A stretch of 64,000 nt of DNA from Phyllobacterium lublinensis (GTDB taxonomy: Bacteria; Pseudomonadota; Alphaproteobacteria; Rhizobiales; Rhizobiaceae). Shown here in pieces: positions 9,009 through 18,205 of the stretch. Under the pieces are notes generated by a model. That model saw only the letters and a program-made list of their open reading frames with translations, was not told where the DNA came from and did not search any database. A program made the position numbers and the translations under genes. The DNA is taken from the NCBI RefSeq assembly GCF_020164435.1, contig NZ_JAIUDQ010000002.1, positions 296,189 to 360,188 on the forward strand. The letters are read 5' to 3'. Position 1 is the first letter of the stretch. Each line of letters begins with the position of its first letter.

Positions 9009-10442
9009 TTAGCCGGTTGTCCTCTGCGGTTTGACATTCTGGTTGAGCCGAAAGAGGTTTCCAGGGTCGTACTTGGCTTTGATCGAAGCCAACCGGTCGT
9101 GATTGCCACCATACGCCTGTGCTACTCGGTCCGTCTCGTCTGCCGGCATGAAATTCACGTAGACACCTCCGGTCGCATGGGGCGCAGTGGCCGCAAAGAG
9201 GTTTCTTGCCCATTTGATTGACGCTTGCTCGTCGTTCCGGTCACGCCACCTGGTGTGAACGTTCATGACGAAGTTGGCCTCGCGATGAGGATAGGCCGTT
9301 GCGTTGGGAGCTACACGGTTGCTTGCACCGCCCAGCTGTCCGATAAAGATCTCGCACTCCCCGGTTGGCAATGTTCCAACGAATTCGATCAGAATGTCGA
9401 TCAAGCCATCGCTCAGAGCCGTGAAATTGTGCGACTTCCAGTAATTGAAAGCCCCCGGCGTGAGCAGGGGATCGAACGCCGTCTGCCAGGCTGTATATGG
9501 CTGCACGCCGATTACATCAGCAACCGGTTCGCCAAGTGCTCGAAGCGGGGCAAGAGCGCCTTCAGCTTTGCTGGGCTCCCCGGCATAGCAGACGGCGAAG
9601 ACCAGAATCTCCTTGCCGTGCATCTCCTCAGGCAGGAAGGGCAAAGGTGGTGCCTTACGCAACACTGCCCACACGGTAAGATCGTCGGGACAGGCTGCTG
9701 CCACGTCGCGATAGCCCATCAGCAGTTGGCGGGCTTGGGTAAATGGATGGACGATCAACCCGGATACAAGATCGGGACCAACTGGATGCAGCTTGAACTC
9801 GAACGATGTGATCACTCCGAAATTTCCGCCACCACCGCGGATTGCCCAAAACAGATCCGAATTCTCGGTGGCGCTTGCCTGAACCAACTCGCCATTGTAG
9901 GTAACCACATCTGCGGCCAACAGATTGTCGACCGTGAACCCGTATTTGCGGCTGAGCCACCCGAAGCCTCCGCCAAGCGCGAGGCCGGCTACCCCGGTTG
10001 TCGAATTGATGCCGAGCGGAGTGGCGAGGCCGAAGGCTTGTGCCTCCTTGTCGAAACCACCGAGCGTTACCCCAGGTTCTACCCGGGCGGTGCGCGCCCT
10101 TGGATCGACGCGCACGGACTGCATCGGCGAAAGGTCGATCATAATGCCACCTTCGCAAACGGCATTGCCGGAAATGTTGTGACCGCCACCGCGCACCGAG
10201 AGGAGCAATCTGTTGTCACGGGCGAAGTTCACCGCCTGGATGACGTCGCTCGCTCCATGGCAGCGCACCACAACGCCCGGTCTCCGATCGATCATGGCGT
10301 TCCAGATCGTTCTGGCCTCGTCGTACCCGGCATCTTCCGGCAGGCACACCTGCCCGCGACATTGTGCTTGAAGTGCCGTCAGCATATCGCTTGAAAGGTC
10401 GATCTTTTCGCCTTGAAGCCCGTTAAATTGAACGTTGGTCAT
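9009..10442 (-). CDS. FAD-binding oxidoreductase, berberine-bridge type
   Basis: A 477-residue flavoprotein of the 6-hydroxynicotine oxidase/berberine bridge enzyme family. The FAD-binding segment contains SVRGGGHNISGNAV, whose His is the usual covalent FAD attachment site, and GVAGLALGGGFGWLSRKYG. The BBE C-terminal segment ends in KAKYDPGNLFRLNQNV. Such enzymes oxidise small alcohols, sugars or alkaloids with oxygen as acceptor. It is downstream of and on the same strand as the HxlR regulator with a gap of about 230 bp. The substrate is unknown. Confidence 0.9.
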   Translation of the reverse strand: MTNVQFNGLQGEKIDLSSDMLTALQAQCRGQVCLPEDAGYDEARTIWNAMIDRRPGVVVRCHGASDVIQAVNFARDNRLLLSVRGGGHNISGNAVCEGGIMIDLSPMQSVRVDPRARTARVEPGVTLGGFDKEAQAFGLATPLGINSTTGVAGLALGGGFGWLSRKYGFTVDNLLAADVVTYNGELVQASATENSDLFWAIRGGGGNFGVITSFEFKLHPVGPDLVSGLIVHPFTQARQLLMGYRDVAAACPDDLTVWAVLRKAPPLPFLPEEMHGKEILVFAVCYAGEPSKAEGALAPLRALGEPVADVIGVQPYTAWQTAFDPLLTPGAFNYWKSHNFTALSDGLIDILIEFVGTLPTGECEIFIGQLGGASNRVAPNATAYPHREANFVMNVHTRWRDRNDEQASIKWARNLFAATAPHATGGVYVNFMPADETDRVAQAYGGNHDRLASIKAKYDPGNLFRLNQNVKPQRTTG

Positions 10443-10675
10443 TTTATCCCTCCCTTGCTGCGCAATGGATGCCGCGTCAGAAAGCGTTGCAATCTCGAAG
10501 AGGACGTAAGAGCGCTCTATGTCGTTCGCTTGTCTGACGCTTTGGCCGACCTGATCTTGAAGCAGCGAAGGGCGCTAAACTTGCCTGCTGGATCGCGGTC
10601 TCGGCTTCCGACAAGTATCGCGCTAGCGGATCGAGACGGCTAGTGTAGAAACTGTAGCGGTGGCAATCCTTTAAA

Positions 10676-11356
10676 TCAGCATTGGGCAAAGGAACTGCGG
10701 CCCAGCCACTTTTCAATGGAAGTCGCGATCGACATATCACCGATCAATGAAATCGTTCCGCGTGATATTTCCGTTCTCAACGTAGACAGGCCTATCCAGG
10801 CCGAGGTCATGGCCTTGAGATCGGCCGAAACGTAGAGGTCGACGTCATGACCGGGATCGAGCGCACACAGGTCAACAGGCATGCCGGGTTTCGATACCAG
10901 CCAAAAATTCTGCTCAGCCTTTGGCAATTCCGGATAAGTGAATTCGATGACACTGCGTCTGGCCGGCAGTGCGCTGGAATCAATCTTGCGACGCATGTTC
11001 CACATGAGAAGTTTGGCATCAAGCTTTTCCAGCGTCACCTCGGCATCGACATTGCGGTGTGCCCATTTGCCCAGCTCGTAGACAATCGGCTCGAGCTCAT
11101 CGGCGACCTTCGTGGTGGTGTAGCTGATTTCACCTGTCGAATGGTTTTCCGTGCGTTCCACGAGACCATTCGCTTCCATCTCCCGAAGCCGCTTTGACAT
11201 AAGCGTTGGCGACATGCCGGGTACACCGCGGTGAATTTCGTTGAAGTGTATCGACCCTGACCACATTTCGCAGAGGAGCAGCAGCGTCCAACGCGGTTCC
11301 AGGACTTCGCACGCTTTCGACACTGGACAGTATTGGTTATAGCCGTCGCTTGCCAT
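10676..11356 (-). CDS. HxlR-family transcriptional regulator
   Basis: A 226-residue regulator with an N-terminal HxlR winged-helix domain: CPVSKACEVLEPRWTLLLL, then GVPGMSPTLMSKRLREME as the recognition region. A further ~110 residues after the DNA-binding domain look like the SCP2-type sterol-carrier extension seen in some long HxlR proteins, but this is tentative. The frame is open to 11566; the ATG at 11356 is chosen because the HxlR domain begins there. It probably controls nearby genes such as the FAD oxidase. Confidence 0.85.
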   Translation of the reverse strand: MASDGYNQYCPVSKACEVLEPRWTLLLLCEMWSGSIHFNEIHRGVPGMSPTLMSKRLREMEANGLVERTENHSTGEISYTTTKVADELEPIVYELGKWAHRNVDAEVTLEKLDAKLLMWNMRRKIDSSALPARRSVIEFTYPELPKAEQNFWLVSKPGMPVDLCALDPGHDVDLYVSADLKAMTSAWIGLSTLRTEISRGTISLIGDMSIATSIEKWLGRSSFAQC

Positions 11357-11537
11357 CGGACGATCTCCCAAAGCTGAAATATGCGGACTAACTCCAAGCT
11401 CGTCCAGTATAGAAACTGTAGTGGCCGAAACGCTGTGGCGTGCGGAAACACCTGAACCTCCGTTTGAAGGAACCAACTCGGCCAACTGGGAGTTGTAGGA
11501 GGCTACACTCTCGGAATCCCAAAACAGGAAGTTTGAA

Positions 11538-11699
11538 ATGTCAATTTTGATCAGTCTCCTGATCACCGTTCTGGTGATCTTTCTCGTGCTCTACCTCATT
11601 CAGATGCTGCCGCTGGATGGCCGCGCCAAACAGATCGTGCAGGTTATCGTTATCGTGATTGGTATTATCTCACTGCTGCGTTATCTCGCAGTCTTCTAG
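11538..11699 (+). CDS. Thivi_2564-type small membrane protein
   Basis: A 53-residue protein with two hydrophobic helices separated by the polar turn LPLDGRAKQ. This layout matches the small Thivi_2564 family of inner-membrane proteins, whose function is unknown. A purine-rich stretch (GGAAGTTTGAA) precedes the ATG. It is followed by a hairpin, so it is a single-gene transcript. Confidence 0.75.
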   Translation: MSILISLLITVLVIFLVLYLIQMLPLDGRAKQIVQVIVIVIGIISLLRYLAVF

Positions 11700-11706
11700 C
11701 GCGAGT

Positions 11707-11733
11707 GAGAGTGAACGGCGGGGCTTCACTCTC
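11707..11733. terminator. Hairpin between convergent genes
   Basis: A 9-bp perfect stem (GAGAGTGAA with TTCACTCTC) around a G/C-rich 9-nt loop lies between the small membrane protein and the convergent LysR gene. It is probably a shared terminator. Confidence 0.5.
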
Positions 11734-11735
11734 GT

Positions 11736-12617
11736 CTACCTCTCCTCCAGTTGGCCAAGCAGCCAGTCCCGGAAGGCGCGGATCTTCGGCACATTGCGCC
11801 GTGCCTCCGGATAGACAAGCCAGTAGAAGTGGTCGGCCGTGCCGACAATATCGAATGGTTGGATAAGCTGGCCTTGTGCCAGCTCTGTCTCATAGAATGC
11901 GGGTGTCAGGATGCCGACACCCTGCCCGGCGATAACGGCCTTCCCCTCAAGATGCTGGTCGCCATACCGGCTGCGTGGATCTCCGCGCAAATCCGGCTCC
12001 GGAATTCCCGCTGCGGCGAACCAGAGCTGCCACCAGGGATCGCTCGGATCGACAATTGGCAGCTTGAGCAGATCAGCCGGAGTTTTCACACCGCCGATCG
12101 ATGCCGCAAGCGCCGGATTGAGCATCGGCGTAAAATCGGCGTCGAATATCTTGTGCGCGATCATGCCCGGCCATCGTCCGCTGCCGGAGCGAATGCCGAC
12201 GTCAGCATCTTGTCTTGAAAAATCAACAATTTCGCGGGTTGCTTGCAGCCGGACAGCGAGTGCGGGCTGGGCGAGCTGGAATGAGCCAAGGCGAGGAACC
12301 AGCCAGTTCGCAGCGAAGGTTGGAATTGTCGTAATGGTCAGAACACCGTCGGCATTCTCGCGAGTCGCGGCAATGGCCGCGCGCATCATGTCGAAAGCCT
12401 CGCTGATGACGGGCGATAGCCGCGCCCCGATCTCCGTCAGGGTGACCTGGCGGGGACGCCGCAGGAAAAGGGCCGTTCCGATCCGTTCCTCAAGGAGCTT
12501 GATCTGATAGCTGACCGCGGCCTGGGTCATGCTCAGCTCTTCGGCTGCCTTGGTGAAGCTGCCATGGCGGGCAGCCGCCTCAAAGGCACGGATTGCGGCA
12601 AGTGGCGGAAGGTTCAT
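11736..12617 (-). CDS. LysR-family transcriptional regulator (GcvA type)
   Basis: A 293-residue LysR protein whose N-terminus (LPPLAAIRAFEAAARHGSF, then AAEELSMTQAAVSYQIKLLE) is characteristic of the GcvA/AmpR-like group. The effector domain follows with DADVGIRSGSGRWPGM. The ATG at 12617 is chosen over an in-frame GTG at 12629. No obvious divergent metabolic partner is adjacent; the next divergent gene is the DUF1127 protein, so the target is not clear. Confidence 0.92.
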   Translation of the reverse strand: MNLPPLAAIRAFEAAARHGSFTKAAEELSMTQAAVSYQIKLLEERIGTALFLRRPRQVTLTEIGARLSPVISEAFDMMRAAIAATRENADGVLTITTIPTFAANWLVPRLGSFQLAQPALAVRLQATREIVDFSRQDADVGIRSGSGRWPGMIAHKIFDADFTPMLNPALAASIGGVKTPADLLKLPIVDPSDPWWQLWFAAAGIPEPDLRGDPRSRYGDQHLEGKAVIAGQGVGILTPAFYETELAQGQLIQPFDIVGTADHFYWLVYPEARRNVPKIRAFRDWLLGQLEER

Positions 12618-12744
12618 GGGAAATCTCACATAAGCTGTACTTATGCATGATACTTGGCGTTTTGTTGGAAAACAAGCTGAGCAAGGTGCATCTAGTACTC
12701 AACTTTAGAGACGCAGAGCGTCGCCAACATTCGGAGTTGAGGTC

Positions 12745-12987
12745 ATGAACACTGTATCGTCACCAGTTTCGCAAGCCGCCAGCCACGTAATCTGGTGGAG
12801 CAGGATTGCCCATCAAGGCAAATCCGAAGTCAGGCGCGAAACTCCACCTCATATCGACACCGACGAATTTTCGGATCACATGTTGCGCGATGTCGGGTTG
12901 CGCGATGGCCGGCCCGTACGGGGCGACCGGTCGGATCCAGACGATCTGAATTCCGTGCTTAGGGACTACACCAAACGGTCGCTGTAA
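12745..12987 (+). CDS. DUF1127-like small protein
   Basis: An 80-residue protein whose C-terminal half contains DEFSDHMLRDVGLRDGR, the helix and arginine-rich tip typical of DUF1127 (YjiS-like) proteins. In alphaproteobacteria short DUF1127 proteins have been linked to phosphate and carbon metabolism and to RNA turnover. The N-terminal half is divergent and longer than in the minimal 45-50 residue members. A GAGG sequence precedes the ATG. Confidence 0.65.
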   Translation: MNTVSSPVSQAASHVIWWSRIAHQGKSEVRRETPPHIDTDEFSDHMLRDVGLRDGRPVRGDRSDPDDLNSVLRDYTKRSL

Positions 12988-12999
12988 CGGTGAAAGGTT

Positions 13000-13188
13000 T
13001 CAGGAGTCGAAATCGGTTTCGAGCCGCTTTTCGAGAGCAACAAGGTCATCGGGAAGCGGCATGCCCATGGCCTTGAGCTCATTCAGTTGTTCGCGCAGGT
13101 TCTCATGGATCTCATGGGCATCCGTTGGCCGCTGGACCATCGCTTCAAGCAGGAGGGCAATCCGTGCCTTGATGTCTTCGAATGCCAT
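13000..13188 (-). CDS. Small conserved-looking helical protein
   Basis: A 62-residue acidic protein predicted to be almost wholly helical (FEDIKARIALLLEAM, then HEIHENLREQLNELKAMG). The ATG at 13188 is preferred because AAAGGA lies a proper distance upstream; an in-frame GTG at 13203 is the alternative. The family is not recognised. It ends 12 bp from the convergent DUF1127 gene. Confidence 0.6.
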   Translation of the reverse strand: MAFEDIKARIALLLEAMVQRPTDAHEIHENLREQLNELKAMGMPLPDDLVALEKRLETDFDS

Positions 13189-13232
13189 GACGCTTCCTTT
13201 CACACAGGCTGTAACCGGCCCATGGTAACAGA

Positions 13233-13634
13233 TTATGCATCGCCGGAATATTGCGTATCAGAGACCTTTTCCATCCAATCCGCCGATTTGCCTTCCACCA
13301 TTTCCTGCATGGCGATGTGGGCCATGGTCGTTGTGGGGCCAGCGCCGTGCCAGTGTTTTTCGCCGGGTGGAATCCACACTGTGTCGCCAGCCTTGATTTC
13401 GCGCAACGGCTCGCCCCAGACCTGAACACGCCCCGCGCCGGAGACGACATGGAGTGTCTGGCCCAGCGGATGCGAATGCCAGGCCGTGCGCGCTCCAGGC
13501 TCGAACCTGACGATCACCGCCTGAATCCGGGCCGGTGCGGGTGTCTCGATGATAGGGTCCTGCCACACCGTTCCAGTGAACCAGTCGGACGGTGCCCGGC
13601 GGGACGGAACTGTGCCAGCTGCCTTGATCTCCAT
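13233..13634 (-). CDS. Cupin-domain protein
   Basis: A 133-residue single-domain cupin. The first cupin motif is visible as [20 protein letters not shown] (two metal-ligand His and a following Glu-equivalent position), and the second as [15 protein letters not shown]. This resembles the quercetin-dioxygenase/carboxymuconolactone-associated cupins. The start codon overlaps the ArsR stop by one base (TGATG), so the two are coupled. Longer upstream readings lie within ArsR and are rejected. Confidence 0.88.
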   Translation of the reverse strand: MEIKAAGTVPSRRAPSDWFTGTVWQDPIIETPAPARIQAVIVRFEPGARTAWHSHPLGQTLHVVSGAGRVQVWGEPLREIKAGDTVWIPPGEKHWHGAGPTTTMAHIAMQEMVEGKSADWMEKVSDTQYSGDA

Positions 13635-13999
13635 CACGCTTCTCCCGTTGATTCCGGTACCGCCTCTTGATCCCCGGATGCCGATTTCGCCATCGCTGAT
13701 GCTACCACCGAATCGAGAAATCCCGGAAAACGTTTTTCCAGATCCTCGCGCCGCAATGTGAGCAGGCGTTTGGTTCCGTCGGGCCGGACGCGAATGACGC
13801 CCGCCTCGCGCAGTTTTGCCACGTGATAGCTTAGCGCGGTCTTCGAGCCGAGCTGAAGGAACTGGCCGCATGTCATGGCCCTTTCACTGTTGCTGGCAAG
13901 AATGGCAATCATCGCAAGGCGCGTTTCATCGCCAAGCGCTGTCAGGACGGCGGGGAAAGTGATGTCCTCGGTCGCAGGGTGAGGCAGGTAATTTGTCAT
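13634..13999 (-). CDS. ArsR-family winged-helix repressor
   Basis: A 121-residue ArsR/SmtB-type regulator: FPAVLTALGDETRLAMIAIL is the dimer/helix start and SKTALSYHVAKLREAGVIRV the DNA-reading helix-turn-helix. No CxC metal site of classical ArsR is seen, so the signal is probably an organic molecule or redox. It is divergent from an MFS exporter, and two identical-format 18-bp palindromes lie between them, so it very likely represses both itself with the cupin gene and the exporter. Confidence 0.9.
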   Translation of the reverse strand: MTNYLPHPATEDITFPAVLTALGDETRLAMIAILASNSERAMTCGQFLQLGSKTALSYHVAKLREAGVIRVRPDGTKRLLTLRREDLEKRFPGFLDSVVASAMAKSASGDQEAVPESTGEA

Positions 14000-14035
14000 G
14001 GGCGTTTAATAGCAATTGGTAGCAGAGATTTCAAT

Positions 14036-14105
14036 GTTCAACGTTTATTGAACTTTCCGCTTGACTTTCGCCGGAGAAGCTCGCTTAGTTCAAGGATCAT
14101 TGAAC
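14036..14105. promoter_or_regulatory. Twin GTTCAA-N6-TTGAAC operators
   Basis: Two copies of the same inverted repeat, GTTCAA-N6-TTGAAC, occupy 14036-14053 and 14088-14105 between the divergent ArsR and exporter genes. The centres are 52 bp apart, close to five helical turns, so two repressor dimers would sit on the same face of the DNA. The second copy ends 15 bp before the exporter ATG at 14121. This is a strong candidate for the ArsR operator. Confidence 0.75.
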
Positions 14106-14120
14106 ATTAGAGTGGCTCCC

Positions 14121-15296
14121 ATGGATATTCGTCTTATCGGATTGGCGCTTGGCGCATTTGCAATTGGCATTGAAGGGTTTGTGGTCGCCAGCCTCCTGCC
14201 ACAAATTGCCGGCGACACCGGTGTCACGCTGATCGAGGCGGGCTATCTCGTTGTTACATATGCCTTTGCCTACGCGATCGGCTCTCCGGTTGTTGCCGCG
14301 CTTACCGGATCGCTGGACAGGCGATCCGTGCTGATCGGCGGCACACTCGTTTTCGTCGCCGGTGCATTGCTGGCCGCAGTTTCCCCAACCTATCTGATGC
14401 TGATGGCAGCGCGTCTGCTGATTGCCGTGATGGCCGGCCTATATGCTGCCACGGCGCAGGCGACCGCCGTTGCGATTTCCGAACCGCATCACCGCGCTCG
14501 CGCAATTGCCGCCATAGTAGGTGGAACTACCCTTGCGGTGGCATTCGGTGCGCCACTTGGGGCATTTATCAGCGGGCTTTTCGGATGGCGGGGTACCTAC
14601 CTGTTCATTGCTCTGGTTGGAACGTTTGCAGCAGTTGTCGTCTGGTTCGTGCTGCCGCGTGGTCTTTACGCCGACCGGCTAACGATTGCGCAGCGGCTTG
14701 GCGTCCTTCGCCACCCGGGCCTGCTGCCGGCGCTCTTGACCATGCTGCTCTACATGACCGGTCCGTTTGCCGTATACACCTACATCGCGGCCGTTGCCGT
14801 CGACGGTACGGGATTGAGCCACTCGCTGTTACCCGTTGTGCTCCTTGCCTTCGGTATCGGCGCGGCCATCGGAAATGTGCTCGGCGGCCAGCTGTCCGAC
14901 CGCTTTGGTGCAACGCGAACTGTCGTGATGGCGTCGGTCCTCAATGCTGGCGTGTTGATGTCGGTGAGCTGGATCATGACGCTGCCCGATGACGTCGCCG
15001 GACCGAGCCTGGTTGCGATCATGGTATTATGGGGTGTCATCGCCTGGATGTTCCCGCCAGCTCAGGCGAGCCGGGTTCTGGCCATAGCTCCGGAGGGTGC
15101 ACCACTTGCCCTGTCGCTGAATTACTCGGCCCTTTACCTAGGCGTGGCTTTCGGTTCGATAATAGGCGGGCAGATTATTGCCCATATCGGCCTTGCATAT
15201 CTTGGCTGGATCGGCGGCCTCTTTCCGCTGTTGGGTCTGGCGGTCATGCGGATCGCAAAGACCAACGTCCGCAAGGAGGAACTGTCGCTCGCATGA
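14121..15296 (+). CDS. MFS exporter (DHA1)
   Basis: A 391-residue 12-helix major facilitator exporter of the drug:proton antiporter DHA1 type, similar to AraJ/YdhP proteins. Motif A follows helix 2 (VAALTGSLDRRSVLIGG) and a second A-like loop is GGQLSDRFGATRTV. The frame is open from 14061, but that stretch contains both operator palindromes, so the ATG at 14121 is chosen. It is probably repressed by the divergent ArsR protein and induced by its substrate, which is unknown. Confidence 0.92.
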   Translation: MDIRLIGLALGAFAIGIEGFVVASLLPQIAGDTGVTLIEAGYLVVTYAFAYAIGSPVVAALTGSLDRRSVLIGGTLVFVAGALLAAVSPTYLMLMAARLLIAVMAGLYAATAQATAVAISEPHHRARAIAAIVGGTTLAVAFGAPLGAFISGLFGWRGTYLFIALVGTFAAVVVWFVLPRGLYADRLTIAQRLGVLRHPGLLPALLTMLLYMTGPFAVYTYIAAVAVDGTGLSHSLLPVVLLAFGIGAAIGNVLGGQLSDRFGATRTVVMASVLNAGVLMSVSWIMTLPDDVAGPSLVAIMVLWGVIAWMFPPAQASRVLAIAPEGAPLALSLNYSALYLGVAFGSIIGGQIIAHIGLAYLGWIGGLFPLLGLAVMRIAKTNVRKEELSLA

Positions 15297-15311
15297 CGCC
15301 GTTGCAGCGGG

Positions 15312-15764
15312 CTATTCGCCCTTTTCGGTCTTGTGCCCGCTGGTTTCGGTGATGGCGATGCGAAAGTAGACTGGCTCCAGCGAACGCTCGTGCTCTTTGA
15401 CGATGGTTTTTACGTAGCCGGGCTGCCACCATTCTGCTTTCTTGCTGAGAAGTGCATGGGCAGTACTTCTCGCATCAATGTCGTCTGGCCCTTTTGTCAG
15501 CTCCTCGAAGCGGCCAATGACGACGACACTCTGCCACTGGTTGGTCGCGGAAATCTCATCGAACTCGACACAGACACGTGGGTTGGCACGCATGTAGTCA
15601 ACCTTTTGACCGGACGTCGTGAAGGAATAGAGATATACGCCGTTATAGGCGAACGATAGCGGCACGACGTATGGCTGGTCATCCTTGGCGCAAGCAAGTC
15701 TGCCGATCGTGGCCCGTTCAAGCAACTCCCGTATTTCCTGCCGTGTCATTTCTGTGATGATCAT
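15312..15764 (-). CDS. Pyridoxamine 5'-phosphate oxidase-family flavoprotein
   Basis: A 150-residue split-barrel protein: ATIGRLACAKDDQPYVVPLS and YSFTTSGQKVDYMRANPRV are the usual signatures of the small FMN-binding nitroreductase/PNPOx-like group. These bind FMN or F420-like cofactors or heme and usually act on small redox substrates. It ends convergently with the MFS exporter (15 bp gap). The specific activity is unknown. Confidence 0.88.
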   Translation of the reverse strand: MIITEMTRQEIRELLERATIGRLACAKDDQPYVVPLSFAYNGVYLYSFTTSGQKVDYMRANPRVCVEFDEISATNQWQSVVVIGRFEELTKGPDDIDARSTAHALLSKKAEWWQPGYVKTIVKEHERSLEPVYFRIAITETSGHKTEKGE

Positions 15765-15838
15765 GATGCGCGCTCCAACGACAGAATTTCAGTCCCGCGA
15801 ACGACCGTCAAGGACTTTTCGACCTCCGCGCGCAATAC

Positions 15839-16888
15839 CTATTTGACAGGCACAACTGCCAGGGTGCGAGCCTCCCGGAACGAGATGAGCCTGTGATGTC
15901 TTTCGTCCCAGAGGACAAGTTTGACGCATCGCAGACTTTCCAGGATCGTGATGCGTCCGACATCGGCAAGCTCCGGATAGTCCTTGAGCACCTCAGGCAG
16001 CCGGTAGCAGGGAACCCGGCTTGAGAGGTGATGAACGTGATGAATGCCAATATTGCCGGTCATCCAACGTAACAGACCGGGCATGACGTAATGCGATGAG
16101 CCGTGCAGCGCAGCCTCTTGAAATTGCCAATCATCGCCTTTGGACCAATGTGTTTCTTCGAACTGATGCTGCACGTAGAACAGCCAGATTCCCGCAGCAC
16201 CGGCCAGTGTGACTATCGGCAGGTGGACGAGCAGAAACGGACCGATACCGATCAGCCACATCAGCACGATTGCCATAACGGCGATGCCGAGATTGGTCGC
16301 CATCGTGGAAACCCAGGGTTCCGCACCGGAGCGCATCATGCCGATGGGCAGCCGTTGCTTGATGATAAACAGCCATATCGGTCCGATACCGAACATCACG
16401 GCAGGGTGGCGATAGAGCCGGTACCCAAGGCGGCCCCAGCGCGAAAGCGCGCGATACTCGGCCACGGTCAGCGTGGTTATGTCGCCGTCGCCGCGCTGGT
16501 CAAGATTGCCCGTGGAGGCATGATGCTGTGCATGTGAGCGGCGCCAGTAGTCATAGGGCGTGAGTGTGAGAACGCCGATGACGCGTCCGGTCCAATCGTC
16601 TGAATGGCGATGTGCAAAGAAGGAGCCATGACCGCAATCGTGCTGAATCATGAACAGTCGCAGCAGGAACCCCGCTGCAGGAATGATCAGAACCAGCCCC
16701 CACCAGAAACCGTAGCTGACAGCAATCCCGCAAAGCGCCCAGAAGACGGCAAACGGAACGATGGTTACCGCGAGCTCGAACGCGCTGCGTCCCCGATGCG
16801 GCTTGCGGTAATTGGCCAGAATTTTGGGCCAGGAACGTTCGACGGGATTTGCGGAAGGCAGAATTTTTTCAGGGGAAGAAGATTTCAT
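15839..16888 (-). CDS. Membrane fatty acid desaturase
   Basis: A 349-residue di-iron desaturase. All three histidine boxes are present: HDCGHGS, HAQHH and HHVHH, set among four hydrophobic helices. Such enzymes insert a double bond in acyl chains of membrane lipids using oxygen and reduced ferredoxin or cytochrome, at the inner membrane. The type is closest to bacterial delta-12/omega-3-like DesA proteins. The gene is monocistronic as far as can be seen. Confidence 0.93.
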   Translation of the reverse strand: MKSSSPEKILPSANPVERSWPKILANYRKPHRGRSAFELAVTIVPFAVFWALCGIAVSYGFWWGLVLIIPAAGFLLRLFMIQHDCGHGSFFAHRHSDDWTGRVIGVLTLTPYDYWRRSHAQHHASTGNLDQRGDGDITTLTVAEYRALSRWGRLGYRLYRHPAVMFGIGPIWLFIIKQRLPIGMMRSGAEPWVSTMATNLGIAVMAIVLMWLIGIGPFLLVHLPIVTLAGAAGIWLFYVQHQFEETHWSKGDDWQFQEAALHGSSHYVMPGLLRWMTGNIGIHHVHHLSSRVPCYRLPEVLKDYPELADVGRITILESLRCVKLVLWDERHHRLISFREARTLAVVPVK

Positions 16889-16984
16889 CGGCCATAATAG
16901 GCTGGGCGCGATGGAGCACGCAAGGCCGGGGATCGAGAAAACATCTGAAGGTGAGAAATTAGCCTTGGGTTATTTCGACGGCCG

Positions 16985-17194
16985 CTATTGTTGTGTCTGT
17001 TGCGTGGCCCGCCAGTTGTCTTTCTCGTTCTCGTCGGGCGTCATCGCGCGATAGAACCAAAGTCCCCTGTCATGATAGCGAAGCCGCATGATGCGGCCCC
17101 GGATCATGTCGCCGCTGAGCGATTGCACTGGCTTGTCAGCCGAATAGGGCCGCCACTCCGAGCCATATACAATTCGTGAAACCAATGGCCACAT
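16985..17194 (-). CDS. Small hypothetical protein
   Basis: A 69-residue reading with an arginine-rich middle (GDMIRGRIMRLRYHDRGLWF) and a polar tail. A purine-rich AAGGGGCGCAGG precedes the ATG at 17194. A shorter 40-residue version could begin at 17107. I do not recognise the family; coding status rests on the ribosome-binding site and protein-like composition. Confidence 0.4.
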   Translation of the reverse strand: MWPLVSRIVYGSEWRPYSADKPVQSLSGDMIRGRIMRLRYHDRGLWFYRAMTPDENEKDNWRATQQTQQ

Positions 17195-17519
17195 CCTGCG
17201 CCCCTTTTTGCCCGGCTCATTTTTAGGTGTATTCTAACGAACCGCCGTGACTGGACCGTGAACGACGTTCGAGACTCTTGTCCAGCCCATCGTGCCCTGT
17301 GCCGCAGCAATGTCACGAAGATGGAAACCGGGACTGCCAGCAGCGGTACCGGATCAGTGCCGAGACGCCTAGTCTGATGTGTTCCGAGCTTTTTGCAGCT
17401 CGGCGCAAGCTCAATCGAACTGATTAGGGGTTTCCCCGTGAAATAGTCCGACTTGCTTATCACGAGCTCGGCCCAAATCACGTTATCGATTATGCAGGGG
17501 GCAGTGGGGCAACACAGGA
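17195..17519. other. Intergenic stretch without a convincing gene
   Basis: About 325 bp. Minus-strand readings run through it but have no recognisable domain and a composition unlike the neighbours. No clear hairpin or repeat was noticed. Confidence 0.4.
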
Positions 17520-17777
17520 ATGATGAGTAGTCAGCTTGGGTTATCAGGCGTACTAAAAGATCAATCGGAGGCAATCGAAACACTTAGTTTGGACTACGCA
17601 GTGGAACGCACATTGATCGCGGGCATTCTGGCCGGATTGGCTAGGCGCGGCCTCGTAGAACAGGTCGACTTCGATTCAATTGTGCAGGTCGGTTCCGCCT
17701 TGGGGAGTTCTGATTTCGCCAAGCGCCTGTCGATAAGGATCGAGATGCTGCGAAGCGGCATGGCGGGCGTGTCCTAG
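17520..17777 (+). CDS. Small hypothetical protein
   Basis: An 85-residue protein, mostly helical and amphipathic (TLIAGILAGLARRGLVEQVD), with no recognised domain. CAGGA sits immediately before the first ATG; the second ATG at 17523 has slightly better spacing. It is isolated between gaps of about 325 and 430 bp. Possibly a conserved rhizobial small protein. Confidence 0.45.
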   Translation: MMSSQLGLSGVLKDQSEAIETLSLDYAVERTLIAGILAGLARRGLVEQVDFDSIVQVGSALGSSDFAKRLSIRIEMLRSGMAGVS

Positions 17778-18205
17778 TCCGCACGAGGTTTTCTCGGTGT
17801 TTACGTCACAAGGACGAACGAGCCGATCAGAAATTTAGTGCAAATATTGAACTATTTTTCTGGTGTCGATTTTTCATCGTGATGGGCCCCGGTTTTGTCA
17901 TATTGGCCGCAAGTCTCCCGGTCGCGCCGCTTTCTGGACGATGATGTCCGCGTCGCCGCATTGGTCGATCGGAACGTTGAGCGCCAAGCTCGCGTTAAAA
18001 CACCTTTCGAAGGTCACCCTCGGCCGGCTCCAAGTCGCGGTCCGAACAGTTTTCATTGCGCGATTGGGCGTGATGTCGATTCTGCTTTGTGTTACCGCAG
18101 AAGTATGTGATTTCTCGAAATCATCCAGGAACCCACCAGTACAAGAATCACGATCGATGCCTGACCCTTTCGTTGCATTTGGTCGAAGGTAGAAGGAGTG
18201 AGACG
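17778..18205. other. Intergenic stretch without a convincing gene
   Basis: About 430 bp. Overlapping readings on both strands look like noise. AAGGAG at 18193-18198 at its right end is the ribosome-binding site of the GFA gene. Nothing else was identified. Confidence 0.4.
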
